Positions 8,485-16,469 of a stretch of DNA of 41,941 nucleotides are shown here, one piece after another. Each line of letters begins with the position of its first letter. Position 1 is the stretch's first letter. The translations under genes were made by a program, and so were the position numbers. Source of the DNA: Acidobacteriaceae bacterium UBA1307 (GTDB lineage: Bacteria > Acidobacteriota > Terriglobia > Terriglobales > Acidobacteriaceae); the NCBI GenBank assembly GCA_002307235.1, contig DBTV01000044.1:1-41941 (forward strand), given 5' to 3'. The notes under the pieces are model-generated. The model saw only the letters and a list, made by a program, of their open reading frames with translations. It searched no databases and was not told the origin of the DNA.

Positions 8485-9076
8485 CTGCCTTTTTGCTTGA
8501 GGCGCGCGTTTCCTCATTGAGGTGCGCGCCTTCTGCTGTGAGCAGTTGCCGCTTGCGTTCGACGTCCCATCGGTAGCCGGTGAGCGCGCCCGTCGCGCCA
8601 ATCACGCGATGGCAGGGCACCAGCAGAGCCACGCGATTCACCGCACAGGCCCGCGCCACGGCGCGCACGGCATTTGGCTTGCCGAGTGAGCGCGCCAGCG
8701 CCGCATAGCTCCGCGTTTCGCCGCGCGGAATCTTTTGGATTGCCTCCCAGACGCGATGCTGGAACTCCGTTCCCCGAAGATCCATGCGCTGCGCGGCGCC
8801 CGGTTTTTCGTCGAAGGATCTGCCGCTGGTGACCGACGCCACAGCGCGTTCGCACCAGATTGTCAGCGCGGCATCTTCCTCGAGATCGGCCAGAGGAAAC
8901 TCCGCGCGCAGCGTCGCGATGGCCTCTTGTTTGGTTGCGGCCAGTGAAAGCCAGCAGAGTCCACGCGCGGTTGCCGCCACTGCAATCCAGCCGTAGGCGC
9001 TCGGTGCGGCGGTATAGCGGAGGCTTTCGTGCGGCGCAAAACGCGCGGTCGAAGAAGAAGCTCTCGTTGCACTCAT
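8474..9076 (-). CDS. Methylated-DNA-[protein]-cysteine S-methyltransferase (Ogt/Ada C-terminal type)
   Basis: Suicide repair enzyme that transfers alkyl groups from O6-alkylguanine (and O4-alkylthymine) to its own cysteine. The acceptor is Cys155 in LVPCHRVIG; the helix-turn-helix and arginine finger region ARSLGKPNAVRAVARACA and the C-terminal GYRWDVERKRQLL closely match the C-terminal half of E. coli Ada. An N-terminal RNase-H-like domain fills residues 10-100. There is no Ada zinc or AraC-type domain, so this is a stand-alone repair protein, not the adaptive-response regulator. I start at the ATG at 9076 (MSATRASSSTARF): further upstream the frame only mirrors kdsB. It lies 37 bases downstream of kdsB on the same strand, possibly cotranscribed. 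Confidence 0.9.
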   Translation of the reverse strand: MSATRASSSTARFAPHESLRYTAAPSAYGWIAVAATARGLCWLSLAATKQEAIATLRAEFPLADLEEDAALTIWCERAVASVTSGRSFDEKPGAAQRMDLRGTEFQHRVWEAIQKIPRGETRSYAALARSLGKPNAVRAVARACAVNRVALLVPCHRVIGATGALTGYRWDVERKRQLLTAEGAHLNEETRASSKKAVNR

Positions 9077-9113
9077 GCGTCTGATCTTCGCTGCCACTAC
9101 GCCGGAAAGCAAG

Positions 9114-9851
9114 TCAATTTTTTTGCTGCGAGAGAAACGCCTCGGCCCGCGCCAAGTCCGCTTCCGTGTCCACGCCGACCGTGTCGCGCGGAGCCTCGGC
9201 CACATAGAGCGGAATGCCGTTTTCAAGCAGGCGCAACTGTTCGAGCCGCTCCAGCTTTTCAAGCGGCGTCGGTGCAAGCTCGGCGAAGCGCTCAAGCGCT
9301 GCGGCGCGATAGGCGTAGATGCCCAGATGCTTGCGGTATCCGGCAAAACCCGTCTGATCGCGGTCGAAAGGAATCGTGCAGCGAGAAAAATAGAGCGCGC
9401 GTCCGTCGAGCGCGGTCACGACCTTCACGGCATTCGGATCGGCGAACTCGTGCTCTGGGCAGCGCACGGAAAGCGTCGCCACCTCGACCTCGGGCCGGTC
9501 AAAAAGTTTGAGCAGAGGCACAAAAAAGTCGCCGGTCAGCGTCGGCTCGTCACCCTGAATGTTGACGTAAATATCAGCGGCGATGGTGCGCGCCACCTGA
9601 CGCACGCGGTCCGAGCCCGAGGGGCAATCGGGCGAGGTCATCACCACCGGAATCGAGCGCTCGCGGCAGACCGCGGCCACCTCATCGGAGTCGGTCGCCA
9701 CCACCACCGTTTCCATCAGGCCACTCGATTGCGCGGCGCGCCAGACCCACTCCACCATGGGGCGGCCGGCGATGGTGCGCAGAACTTTGCGGGGAAGACG
9801 GGTCGAAGCCAGACGGGCCGGAATCACACCGGCGATTTTCAGCGTGCTCAT
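9114..9851 (-). CDS. kdsB: 3-deoxy-manno-octulosonate cytidylyltransferase (CMP-Kdo synthetase)
   Basis: Activates Kdo with CTP to CMP-Kdo, the donor for the inner core of lipopolysaccharide; cytosolic. The 245-residue sequence has the nucleotide-binding start IPARLASTRLPRKVL, the NIQGDEP loop with a magnesium-binding Asp, the FSRCTIPFDRD region, HLGIYAYRAAAL, LEKLERLEQLRLLENG and the C-terminal VDTEADLARAE with the second conserved Asp. The start at 9851 (MSTLKIAGVIPARL) matches the family; the upstream in-frame extension is not conserved-looking. Together with lpxB at 32 kb it shows a lipid A/Kdo-type outer membrane. The downstream DNA repair methyltransferase is unrelated in function. Confidence 0.96.
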   Translation of the reverse strand: MSTLKIAGVIPARLASTRLPRKVLRTIAGRPMVEWVWRAAQSSGLMETVVVATDSDEVAAVCRERSIPVVMTSPDCPSGSDRVRQVARTIAADIYVNIQGDEPTLTGDFFVPLLKLFDRPEVEVATLSVRCPEHEFADPNAVKVVTALDGRALYFSRCTIPFDRDQTGFAGYRKHLGIYAYRAAALERFAELAPTPLEKLERLEQLRLLENGIPLYVAEAPRDTVGVDTEADLARAEAFLSQQKN

Positions 9852-9998
9852 GCTGAAAAGTTTAGTTGAGCAGGGTCGAATCGGGCGACCGCGCCCGCCA
9901 TGGTTTTTGCTGGATGCGGGGAAGCCATGGCAGGCGCAAGGTTTTTGGTGCGACAAAACGCGATGGCGGGTTGGCCGTCCGCGCCTGTCGCTCCAAAC

Positions 9999-10616
9999 TT
10001 AGCCGATCAGCGCGGCAATCTGCTTTTCGGCGGCGGCCAGGCCCTCGGCCGGAGCATCGCCCGAGCGGTTCTGGTTGTCCACGTAGACAAAGTTCACATC
10101 GGTGACGCCGAAGAAAGCAAAGATCGTGCGCAGATACGGATCGACCTGGTTATAGGCCGCCCACGGGCTGCCCTCCGGGTAAGCGCCACCGCGCGAGGCA
10201 ATCACGACGACCTTCTTGCCGGGCTGCACCAGCGTCTCAACACCACCGCCCGCCACATACTTGAAGGTGCGGCCCGGACGCGAAATCAGATCAACCCAGG
10301 CCTTGAGCGAGGCTGGAATGCCCAGGTTCCACATGGGAACGGCGACGACGACCTCATCGGCCGCAAGGAACTCCTCGATGAGCTTTTCGCTCAGTGCGAG
10401 AAGCTGCTTCTGCGCCTCATCCGTTGGCTCGATGCCGGCAAACAGCGTACCCAGCGCCGACTCGTCAACGTAGGGGAGTTTTTCATTGGTGGTGTTGTGG
10501 TGGTAAACAACGGCGGAAGGATCCTTTTTTTTCAACCCTTCGACAAACTTGGCGGCGAGGGCGCTCGAAATCGAGGCTGCGCGCGGACTGGAATCAATCT
10601 GCAAAATCGTGGACAT
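9999..10616 (-). CDS. azoR: FMN-dependent NADH:quinone/azo oxidoreductase
   Basis: A flavodoxin-fold homodimer, 205 residues, using FMN and NADH to reduce quinones and azo bonds by two electrons. Visible landmarks are the FMN phosphate loop IDSSPRAASISSAL at the N-terminus, AVPMWNLGIPASLKAWVDLISRPG (the P-M-[WY]-N-F/L-G-I-P-A segment holding the isoalloxazine ring), and VIASRGGAYPEGSP. The ATG at 10616 has AAAGGA upstream. It is a single-gene unit. The likely physiological role is protection from quinone or electrophile stress; a short palindrome TTGTT-AA-AACAA at 10641-10652 lies in its promoter region but is too short to assign a regulator. Confidence 0.94.
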   Translation of the reverse strand: MSTILQIDSSPRAASISSALAAKFVEGLKKKDPSAVVYHHNTTNEKLPYVDESALGTLFAGIEPTDEAQKQLLALSEKLIEEFLAADEVVVAVPMWNLGIPASLKAWVDLISRPGRTFKYVAGGGVETLVQPGKKVVVIASRGGAYPEGSPWAAYNQVDPYLRTIFAFFGVTDVNFVYVDNQNRSGDAPAEGLAAAEKQIAALIG

Positions 10617-10745
10617 GGCCGAATCCTTTAGCGAAGATACTTGTTAAAACAACCTTTGTATATTTGGATGAATCAAGACAGAAAAGGCTTCAAAAATCTT
10701 TTCATTGCACGCAGCGGGCAGCAAAGCCCGGAAAAACGCTGGCGT

Positions 10746-10774
10746 TTGACCGAAATCCCAGTCACACTTATCAT
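10746..10774 (+). promoter_or_regulatory. Sigma-70-type promoter of tRNA-Met
   Basis: TTGACC at 10746-10751, a 17-base spacer and TATCAT at 10769-10774 predict a start near 10781, about 70 bases before the tRNA. Confidence 0.7.
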
Positions 10775-10850
10775 GGAAAGTGAAGCAGGGGGACAGGGGA
10801 GAATCCTGTGCCGCTTCCAACGCTCCTGTGTTTGCTCCAGGACGCCCCGT

Positions 10851-10927
10851 GGCGGGGTAGCTCAGCTGGTTAGAGCGACGGATTCATAACCCGTAGGTCG
10901 GCAGTTCAAGTCTGCCTCCCGCCACCA
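10851..10927 (+). tRNA. tRNA-Met (CAT anticodon), elongator type
   Basis: A complete cloverleaf with encoded CCA: acceptor GGCGGGG pairs with TCCCGCC (one G-U), then TAGCTCAGCTGGTTAGA in the D arm. The anticodon CAT is at 10885-10887 in a 7-base loop, and the T loop is GTTCAAGTC. The first pair is G-C, not the mismatched pair of initiator tRNA. The sequence resembles elongator tRNA-Met more than tRNA-Ile with lysidine, but that distinction is not certain by eye. A 23-base copy of its 3' end follows at 11014. Confidence 0.95.
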
Positions 10928-11013
10928 ATTTCTTCCCTTCTTGAAATTCTTTGCGTTGCGGGTTCTGTCTTGTTAAGGCTCCGTGCTTTTCGCCTTTCCC
11001 AAGATCAGAAAAA

Positions 11014-11036
11014 TTCAAGTCTGCCTCCCGCCACCA
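11014..11036 (+). repeat. Direct repeat of the tRNA-Met 3' end (att-like)
   Basis: Bases 11014-11036 are identical to 10905-10927: the T loop, the 3' acceptor strand and the CCA of the tRNA. The repeat begins 109 bases downstream of the first copy; no other part of the tRNA is repeated. This is the pattern left by integration at a tRNA gene, here with only 86 bases between the copies. Confidence 0.85.
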
Positions 11037-11067
11037 CTCTTCTTTAGTTCCAAACAAATTTTGTTCC

Positions 11068-11099
11068 AAGCAAAAGGCCCGGCGTTGCTCCGGGCCTTT
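11068..11099 (-). terminator. Terminator after the S53 protease gene
   Basis: A perfect 10-bp stem (11073-11082 with 11090-11099, core AAAGGCCCGG) with a 7-base loop; on the minus strand it runs into TTTTGCTTG. It lies 27 bases after the stop of the protease gene and may also stop transcription coming from the tRNA. Confidence 0.75.
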
Positions 11100-11126
11100 G
11101 CCGTGTTCCGGGGGAGGAGTCCGGGG

Positions 11127-13106
11127 TTAGGAGACCACGACCTTGATCGTGGCCGTCTTCGAGCTGCTGTTGCCGGTCTCGGTGATCGTCACCGTGTAGG
11201 TGCCCGAGGCCACCGTCGAGGCCACCTTGATGGTCAGCGTGAGCTTGCCCGAGCCGGGCGCGGCGAGCGTCGAGGCGCTGAACGTGGTGGTGATGCCGGT
11301 ATTCGAGCTGGCGGCCGTAAAGCTGGTTGCATAGCTGAAGCCGCCGGTGACCGTGCTCAGAATCGTCGAGGTGCTCGATTTGCCTTTCTTGATCGCCAGA
11401 TAGGCGGGTGAGGCTGTCAGGGTGAATCCGGAGGTCGATCCGGCCGAGACCAGCGTCGTCAGCAGGCTGGCGCCGATCGGGCTGCCCCAACCCGTGACCA
11501 GATCGTATCCTGTCACCGCCGAGTAGCTGCCGGCCGTGCCGCTGGTAATGTCGTGGAAGTTGGCCGCGTAGGTGGCTGCCGTCAGGTTCTCTGGATAAAT
11601 CAGCGGATTCAGAAAGCCGATCGGCGATTGCCCGGCCGTTGCCAGCGCCTGATTGACCAGTGCGACGTAGCCGGCCCAGAAGGGCGCGGCAAAGCTGGTG
11701 CCGCCGTAGCTGTTTGCCGTGCAGGTGGTCTGGTCGGCGCAGACGTAGTAGGTGTAGTTGGCGTTGGCCGAAACATCCGGTCCGTTGCGCAGCGTGCTCG
11801 ATCCCTTGTTGGTCGAGGTGATCACTCCGGAAAGCGCCTGCCAACTGGGAATGTAGATGTTGTCGGTGTTGATGCCGCCGCCGCTGTTTGACCAGCCGGT
11901 TTCCGACTTCCACGCGCCTCCGGCCGAGGCTGTCACCAGATCGGTGCCGCCCACCGACGTCACGTAAGGATCGTCGGCCGGCCAGGCCTCGACGCTCGAT
12001 GACCAGGTCGCGTCGTCGCCCGAGGCGGCGAAGAAGCTCTGGCCCTGCACGGCAAATTTCAAAAAGTATGGGTCGAGCGTGCTCTGGTCGACCGGCGTCC
12101 AGCCCCACGAGCAGCCAATCGTGGTCGGCAGCGGGCTGTGCGTCGACAACGCGCTGAAGATCGCCGTGTCGGTCGAGCCGGTGTAGACCACCAGACTGTT
12201 CAGGTTCGGTGCCGCGCCCAGCGCCTGAGTGATGTCGAGAATCTGCTCGGTGTCGTCGCAGTAGCCGCCTGCCCTTGTGTAAAGGCAGGTGGTGCTGGTG
12301 CCGTCGACCGATAGCAGCGTCGGTGTCACGTTCAACGTCTGGCCCACATTCTTGTAATAGGTCGTCAGGTCGGCCAGGTCCGTGCCGTAATACTCGATCA
12401 GCCCCAGGTTCTGCCCGGCACCGGTCAGCGTGCCGCTGTAATAGGCCGCGCGAATATCGCTTCCCAGGAACGAGGCCGACGGGCCGCTGCCGGTGGTCGC
12501 GTGCGAAACCACCTCGTCCTCGGTGATGCCCAGCGCCTTGGCCGCCTCGGCGCGCGTGTGGAAGCGTGGCTTTGGCTTCGCGTAGTTATCGAGTCCCGAG
12601 ACGTGCCACAGCGCAATGCCCAGCCCCGTCGTCGGTTCCCGGTCCGGCGCAAAAAAGTTGCGGTCCTCGGTTGGATGCTTGAAGGTCTTCAGCTTCAGGT
12701 TGAAGGCGCTTTCAATCTTCGAGACCGAGCCCTTGACCTGAATATCCAGGCCATCGCGCGTGCCGCCGACGACTGCCAGTCCCTTCGACTTCAGGTACTG
12801 CACCGTCGCAGCGTAGTCGGCCTCGCTCGGGCCAAACCGCTCGGTGAACTCGGTCGGGGTGATGAACTTCCGGTAGTTGGCGCTGGTGGGGTCGTAGAGG
12901 TCTTCGTACAGCAACGTCAGTCCCTGCGCATCGCGCAGCGGCAGAACCACATCCAGTTGCAGAACCTTGCTTGCGTCCAGGTTGCCGGTCGCCGTTACGG
13001 CGTGGGAGGTGACAGCCTCCGGCAGGTGACGGGTGCCCAGATTCTGCGCTCCGGCAAGACTGATGCCCAGAACAAACAGCAGAAACAAACTCATGCGACG
13101 ATGCAT
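11127..13106 (-). CDS. Secreted S53-family (kumamolisin/sedolisin) serine-carboxyl protease
   Basis: 659 residues. A signal peptide (MHRRMSLFLLFVLGISLAGAQ) is followed by a pro-kumamolisin activation domain (about 40-180: PTSANYRKFITPTEF, then VQYLKSKGLAVV). The catalytic domain comes next. Glu287 and Asp291 in DDTEQILDITQALG form the carboxylate pair, the oxyanion Asp lies in ASGDDATW, and the nucleophile Ser471 is in YGGTSFAAPFWAG. The calcium site follows as FHDITSG...GYDLVTGWGSP. A beta-rich Ig-like tail of about 85 residues ends the protein, a layout common in Acidobacteriota. These enzymes digest proteins outside the cell at acid pH. The ATG at 13106 has AAGGAGA upstream and starts the signal peptide; a longer reading adds 28 unlikely residues. 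The gene is divergent from the S41-like gene. Confidence 0.93.
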   Translation of the reverse strand: MHRRMSLFLLFVLGISLAGAQNLGTRHLPEAVTSHAVTATGNLDASKVLQLDVVLPLRDAQGLTLLYEDLYDPTSANYRKFITPTEFTERFGPSEADYAATVQYLKSKGLAVVGGTRDGLDIQVKGSVSKIESAFNLKLKTFKHPTEDRNFFAPDREPTTGLGIALWHVSGLDNYAKPKPRFHTRAEAAKALGITEDEVVSHATTGSGPSASFLGSDIRAAYYSGTLTGAGQNLGLIEYYGTDLADLTTYYKNVGQTLNVTPTLLSVDGTSTTCLYTRAGGYCDDTEQILDITQALGAAPNLNSLVVYTGSTDTAIFSALSTHSPLPTTIGCSWGWTPVDQSTLDPYFLKFAVQGQSFFAASGDDATWSSSVEAWPADDPYVTSVGGTDLVTASAGGAWKSETGWSNSGGGINTDNIYIPSWQALSGVITSTNKGSSTLRNGPDVSANANYTYYVCADQTTCTANSYGGTSFAAPFWAGYVALVNQALATAGQSPIGFLNPLIYPENLTAATYAANFHDITSGTAGSYSAVTGYDLVTGWGSPIGASLLTTLVSAGSTSGFTLTASPAYLAIKKGKSSTSTILSTVTGGFSYATSFTAASSNTGITTTFSASTLAAPGSGKLTLTIKVASTVASGTYTVTITETGNSSSKTATIKVVVS

Positions 13107-13622
13107 GGAATCTCCTTTTCGGGGGAAAAAGGCTCTCCGGCTTACCCCGCAAGGGGCAAGCGAGCGCGTTTTCCGTGCTTGAAGCGGCAAGAGATGGAAT
13201 CACCGACTCGGCGGCGATTCGACGCAATGCAACACGCCAGCCTGTAAATAAATTTTGAGAAAATGCGTTGTTCAGAAATCCATGTGCCGGAGAGAGTTAC
13301 CGGAGGGCACACAATGCGACAAGACGGCGATCCGCAATGGGCTTGCGGCAACACTGCCACAGAAATCTCGGTAGAGATAGTCTTGCGATAGGGCCTGTGC
13401 GTGTCATTTGCTCCCTACCATAGCGCGAATGCAGCCTTGCCGCCAGTCACGAAAGGTCCATGCGCGGCATGGGTACGAAGTAACCGTCCCGTTTCGTTCC
13501 GGCGCTCGGCAACGGCCTTTCCGCTCCTCTGGCTGATCGCCCGCGCACCCTGTGCGCTATCATTGCGTCTATACAGTGGAGTCGTCTGGCGCAACTTTGC
13601 AGGCTCTCCCCCGGTGGTGCGA
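13107..13622. other. Divergent intergenic region between the S53 and S41-like genes
   Basis: About 515 bases hold the promoters of both genes. I see a short hairpin on the minus strand close to the protease start (CTTGCCCC paired with GGGGTAAG around 13141-13160) and an AT-rich stretch near 13245-13275 that could contain the protease promoter. I compared the GGAGGGC and GGTAACT-like pieces near 13290 with common riboswitch cores and found no convincing match. No coding sequence is evident unless the S41-like start lies further upstream than 13623. Confidence 0.4.
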
Positions 13623-14849
13623 GTGTCCCGATTTTTTCAGCGATTTGTCTTCGTGGTCTCCGTGGCGATCTTTGCCTCTCTGGGACTGGGTTTTGCCTTT
13701 GGCGAGTTTGGCTGGTTCGGCGTTCATGCCGGCTCTGATCAGGACGGCGCCTACAAGCAGATGGGCATCTATGCCGATGTCCTCAAGAAGATCCAGACCG
13801 ATTATGTGACCGAGCCGAACATCGGCGACGTGACCAACGGCGCGCTGCACGGACTGCTCGAGGCCCTCGACGCCGACTCCAGCTACCTGACGCCGACCGA
13901 GTACAAGATCTATAGCGAGCGGCCCAGCTCCGGCAATGCGCAGGTTGGTATCACCGTCTCCAAGCGCTTTGGCTATGCGGTCGTGGTCAACGTGCTGCCC
14001 GGCTCGCCCGCCGAGGCCGAGCACATCAAGGACGCCGACGTGATCGAGTCGATCGACGGCCAGTCCACCCGCGAGCTGTCTCTCGCCGTCATCCGCCTCA
14101 TGCTCGAGGGCAAGCCCGGGTCAAAGCTGACTCTGGGCCTCTTCCGCCAGGGCGCGACCAAGTCCGACACTGACAAGGTTTCGCTCACCCGCGCGGTCGT
14201 TCCGCAGCCGGCCTTCGCCGCGCAGAACTACGAGGGCGGCAGCATCCTCTACCTCAAGCCCGGCATTCTCACTGCCCAGCGCGTGGATGAAATCGCCGCC
14301 AAAATCAAGGCCGCGCCGCACACCAAGATTCTGCTCGACCTGCGTGACGCCACCGGCGAAGACGAGCAGCAGGGCCTGCGTCTGGCCAACTTCTTCTTGA
14401 AGCAGGGCACCATGGCCACCCTCAGCGGCCAGCAGTTCCCGCAGCAGAGCTTTAATGCCGATGCCGCCAAGTGTCTCACCGATGCGCCCGTCGAGGTGAT
14501 CGTCAACCGCGGCACCTACGGCGCGCCCGAGCTGGCCGCGGCTGCCTTGATGGACCTCAAGCGCGCGGACCTGGTCGGCGAACGCACCTTCGGCGAAGGC
14601 TCGGTACAGAAGACCATCGGCCTGCAGAACGGCGCGGCCCTCGTGCTGACCGTTGCCAAGTATCAGACCGCCTCGGGCAAAAAAATTCAGGATGTGGCCG
14701 TGCTGCCCAACGTGCTGGTGGGCAAGCAGACCGCCGAGGACGAAGACGAGGACGAGGCCACCCCCGCGCAGCCGCAAGCCCCTGCCAAGAACGCTGCCGA
14801 CAAGGACGAGTTCCTCGACAAGGCACTGCAACAGTTCAAGAGCAAGTAA
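13623..14849 (+). CDS. S41 (C-terminal processing) peptidase homologue lacking the catalytic Ser and Lys
   Basis: 408 residues from the GTG at 13623 (MSRFFQRFVFVVSVAIFASLGLG, a signal anchor); the start is uncertain because the frame is open for a further 74 codons upstream and the ribosome site is weak. An N-terminal helical region (YADVLKKIQTDYV) precedes a PDZ domain (about residues 95-180: VGITVSKRFGYAVVVNVLPGSPAEAE) and the S41 fold. The family nucleophile in SASASE aligns with Gly300 in RGTYGAPELAA. The general-base lysine 25 residues later (TFGKGSVQ in active enzymes) is Glu325 in TFGEGSVQ. The glutamate of the motif (Glu303) remains. The protein should therefore be inactive as a protease. 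A Glu/Asp/Ala/Pro-rich linker and short helix form the C-terminus. Confidence 0.85.
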   Translation: MSRFFQRFVFVVSVAIFASLGLGFAFGEFGWFGVHAGSDQDGAYKQMGIYADVLKKIQTDYVTEPNIGDVTNGALHGLLEALDADSSYLTPTEYKIYSERPSSGNAQVGITVSKRFGYAVVVNVLPGSPAEAEHIKDADVIESIDGQSTRELSLAVIRLMLEGKPGSKLTLGLFRQGATKSDTDKVSLTRAVVPQPAFAAQNYEGGSILYLKPGILTAQRVDEIAAKIKAAPHTKILLDLRDATGEDEQQGLRLANFFLKQGTMATLSGQQFPQQSFNADAAKCLTDAPVEVIVNRGTYGAPELAAAALMDLKRADLVGERTFGEGSVQKTIGLQNGAALVLTVAKYQTASGKKIQDVAVLPNVLVGKQTAEDEDEDEATPAQPQAPAKNAADKDEFLDKALQQFKSK

Positions 14850-14865
14850 ACAGGGCGCAGTCAAT

Positions 14866-14917
14866 AAAAGCAGGGAACAGTGGACAATGCATCGTCTGTC
14901 CACTGTTCCCTGCTTTT
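14866..14917. repeat. Perfect 21-bp inverted repeat, CAGTGAACAG-like family, copy 3
   Basis: Arms 14866-14886 and 14897-14917 are perfect complements around a 10-base loop; the arm contains GGGAACAGTGGACA. The outer ends are AAAA and TTTT, so the RNA hairpin could also terminate the S41-like gene that ends 16 bases before. Related half-motifs (GTTCACTGCTCACTGTCCACT) recur at about 15084-15104. Confidence 0.85.
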
Positions 14918-14979
14918 GTCTGAGCGAACGAGACTACACGCGCCGCGGGTCATCCAGAGCAAACCAGCTCATAGACCGC

Positions 14980-15040
14980 CCGTCATCCCGAGCGAACGGG
15001 GCCCCAGGCGTTTTCTTCAGTCTGGGGGTGGTGAGCCGAG
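14980..15040 (-). repeat. Dispersed 60-bp repeat, copy in minus orientation
   Basis: Read on the minus strand this matches, with only a few differences, the 60-base element that is identical at 23491-23550 and 33288-33347. It contains the hairpin CCCAG..CTGAAGAAAAC..CTGGG and GTTCGCTC.GGATGA. Confidence 0.8.
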
Positions 15041-15105
15041 GGATCTCCGGCTGCACTTCAAAGAGGCTCTGCAGACTTGCCACCGTTCACTGCTCACTGT
15101 CCACT

Positions 15106-15136
15106 AAAAAAGCGCGGCCAAGGCCGCGCTTTTTTT
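15106..15136 (-). terminator. Bidirectional terminator between the S41-like and esterase genes
   Basis: GCGCGGCC and GGCCGCGC flank a two-base AA centre and are bordered by six A on one side and seven T on the other. The structure overlaps the stop codon of the esterase gene and lies between convergent genes. Confidence 0.85.
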
Positions 15137-16355
15137 ATCGCCGGTTGCCTCCGCCGCCCTGCGTCTGCCGTTTGACCCAGCGCTCTTCGTGCCGGTCGTC
15201 GCGCAGCACCAGCGCCGTGATGCGGCCCACGCCGTCGCGCTCAATCACGATGCGCACCTGGTTCGATCCCTTCGGATAAAACAGCGTGTTGGCCGAGTCG
15301 GCGGCCAGTTCGTGATACTCACCGTTCACGTCCTTTTCCACCAACTCGTCGCCCTGACGAAACAGCGTATGCTGCCAGCGACCGCGGCTCTCGCCATACT
15401 CGCCGGCCAGCGCATCCATCTGCGCCGGCGTCAGGCGCAGCGCCGTCGGATGCAGAGGAAAGACGATGCGCTCGGCATAGGGCGGCGGCTCTTTGGCGGC
15501 CACCTCGCGCCCATCCTTGCGCTTCAGGGAGGGAGGCTCGTTTTCGATCCGGTGAGTCAGCAGCCAGCGCGGCAGCTCCGGCTCGTTGAAGGCGCGCGTC
15601 CAGCTATCGTGCTTGACGCCCTGAAAAATCCAGTAGCGCACCCGACCGCCCTGCGCCTTGATCGCCTCATAGGTCAGCTCGTCGCCCTTGATCGGCACAA
15701 TCGGGTCGTCGGTGCCATGAAACATCCATAGCCCCGTGTGGCCCAGCGCCCGCGCATACTCGGTCGGCAGTGTTGCCGCCCTCTGCCAGCGCTCCGGCGC
15801 GTAGCCCCAGAAGATGCTGCTCGAGGCAATCGCCACCGCCGCCCAGCGATGCGGATGGTTGTGCAGCAGCTCCCAGGCGCCGTAGCCGCCCATCGACAGT
15901 CCGGTCAGATACGTGCGCTCCGGGTCGCCGTGGAACTCAGCCGTCTCCATGTCGAGCGCCTCCATTGCCTGCGTCAGTTGCTCCGGGTCGGTCCAGAAGG
16001 AGCCAAGCGGGCACTGCGGCATCACGATGACGAACGGCCACCGCTCCGGGTGGCTGCGCACCGCCGCCGGCAAGCCGACCTGCGTCTGCCACATCCCCTC
16101 CGAGCCGCGTTCACCGCGCCCATGCAGGAACAGAATCACCGGCCAGAGCTTTTTGTCGTCGCGCCGCCACTGTTCGGGCAGGTAGACCTGGAAGCGGTGC
16201 ACGACGCCGCGCACCACCACCTGGCGGTTCAAAAAACCGGTGTCCTGCGGCGGCAGAGCCTCCGCTTTCGCGGCGCGCGGCCGGGCCGTGGCGGCAGTGC
16301 CCCCCAACAGAGCGAGGAGCAGGAAAAAAGAGAAAAATGATCGTGAATGCGACAT
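15135..16355 (-). CDS. Secreted alpha/beta-hydrolase esterase (feruloyl esterase/PHB-depolymerase-like)
   Basis: 406 residues. The N-terminal signal peptide (SFFSFFLLLALLGGTAATA) predicts export. The hydrolase core shows the oxyanion region ILFLHGRGERGS, the nucleophile Ser154 in GLSMGGYGAW, the acid in FHGTDDPIVP and the histidine in GVKHDSW, so the triad looks complete. The fold and spacing resemble the carbohydrate-esterase CE1-like and LpqC-type secreted hydrolases; the true ester substrate is unknown. After about residue 280 a separate beta-rich domain (LAGEYGESRGRW, then GEYHELAADSANTLFYP) resembles the small lipocalin-like tail found on many Acidobacteriota hydrolases. The start at 16355 opens the signal peptide directly. 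It is transcribed alone and divergently from the kinase gene. Confidence 0.83.
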   Translation of the reverse strand: MSHSRSFFSFFLLLALLGGTAATARPRAAKAEALPPQDTGFLNRQVVVRGVVHRFQVYLPEQWRRDDKKLWPVILFLHGRGERGSEGMWQTQVGLPAAVRSHPERWPFVIVMPQCPLGSFWTDPEQLTQAMEALDMETAEFHGDPERTYLTGLSMGGYGAWELLHNHPHRWAAVAIASSSIFWGYAPERWQRAATLPTEYARALGHTGLWMFHGTDDPIVPIKGDELTYEAIKAQGGRVRYWIFQGVKHDSWTRAFNEPELPRWLLTHRIENEPPSLKRKDGREVAAKEPPPYAERIVFPLHPTALRLTPAQMDALAGEYGESRGRWQHTLFRQGDELVEKDVNGEYHELAADSANTLFYPKGSNQVRIVIERDGVGRITALVLRDDRHEERWVKRQTQGGGGNRR

Positions 16356-16469
16356 GGCGTTCTGGCCTCACTATAGACCGGCGCGCAATCCAACTTCCAG
16401 TTACGGAAGGAGAAAGAGCAAAATTCCTTGCAAGTTTTTTACGCAATCCGTGAAAAGATCATTCTGATC

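Noticed and set aside
9077..9346. N-terminal extension of the DNA methyltransferase into kdsB
   Set aside because: The extra residues merely mirror kdsB codons; the ATG at 9076 fits the family start.
10641..10652. Palindrome TTGTT-AA-AACAA upstream of azoR, possibly a redox-regulator operator
   Set aside because: Only five-base AT-rich arms; such matches are expected by chance and no regulator gene is adjacent.
13270..13460. Pieces resembling a riboswitch (GGAGGGC, GGTAACT, GAAAGG..GGTACGAAG) between the protease genes
   Set aside because: I tried to fit c-di-GMP, cobalamin and glycine patterns; the conserved cores and stems do not line up.
15741..16340. Plus-strand open frame opposite the secreted esterase
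   Set aside because: Arg-rich translation without motifs; the esterase on the other strand has a complete catalytic triad.
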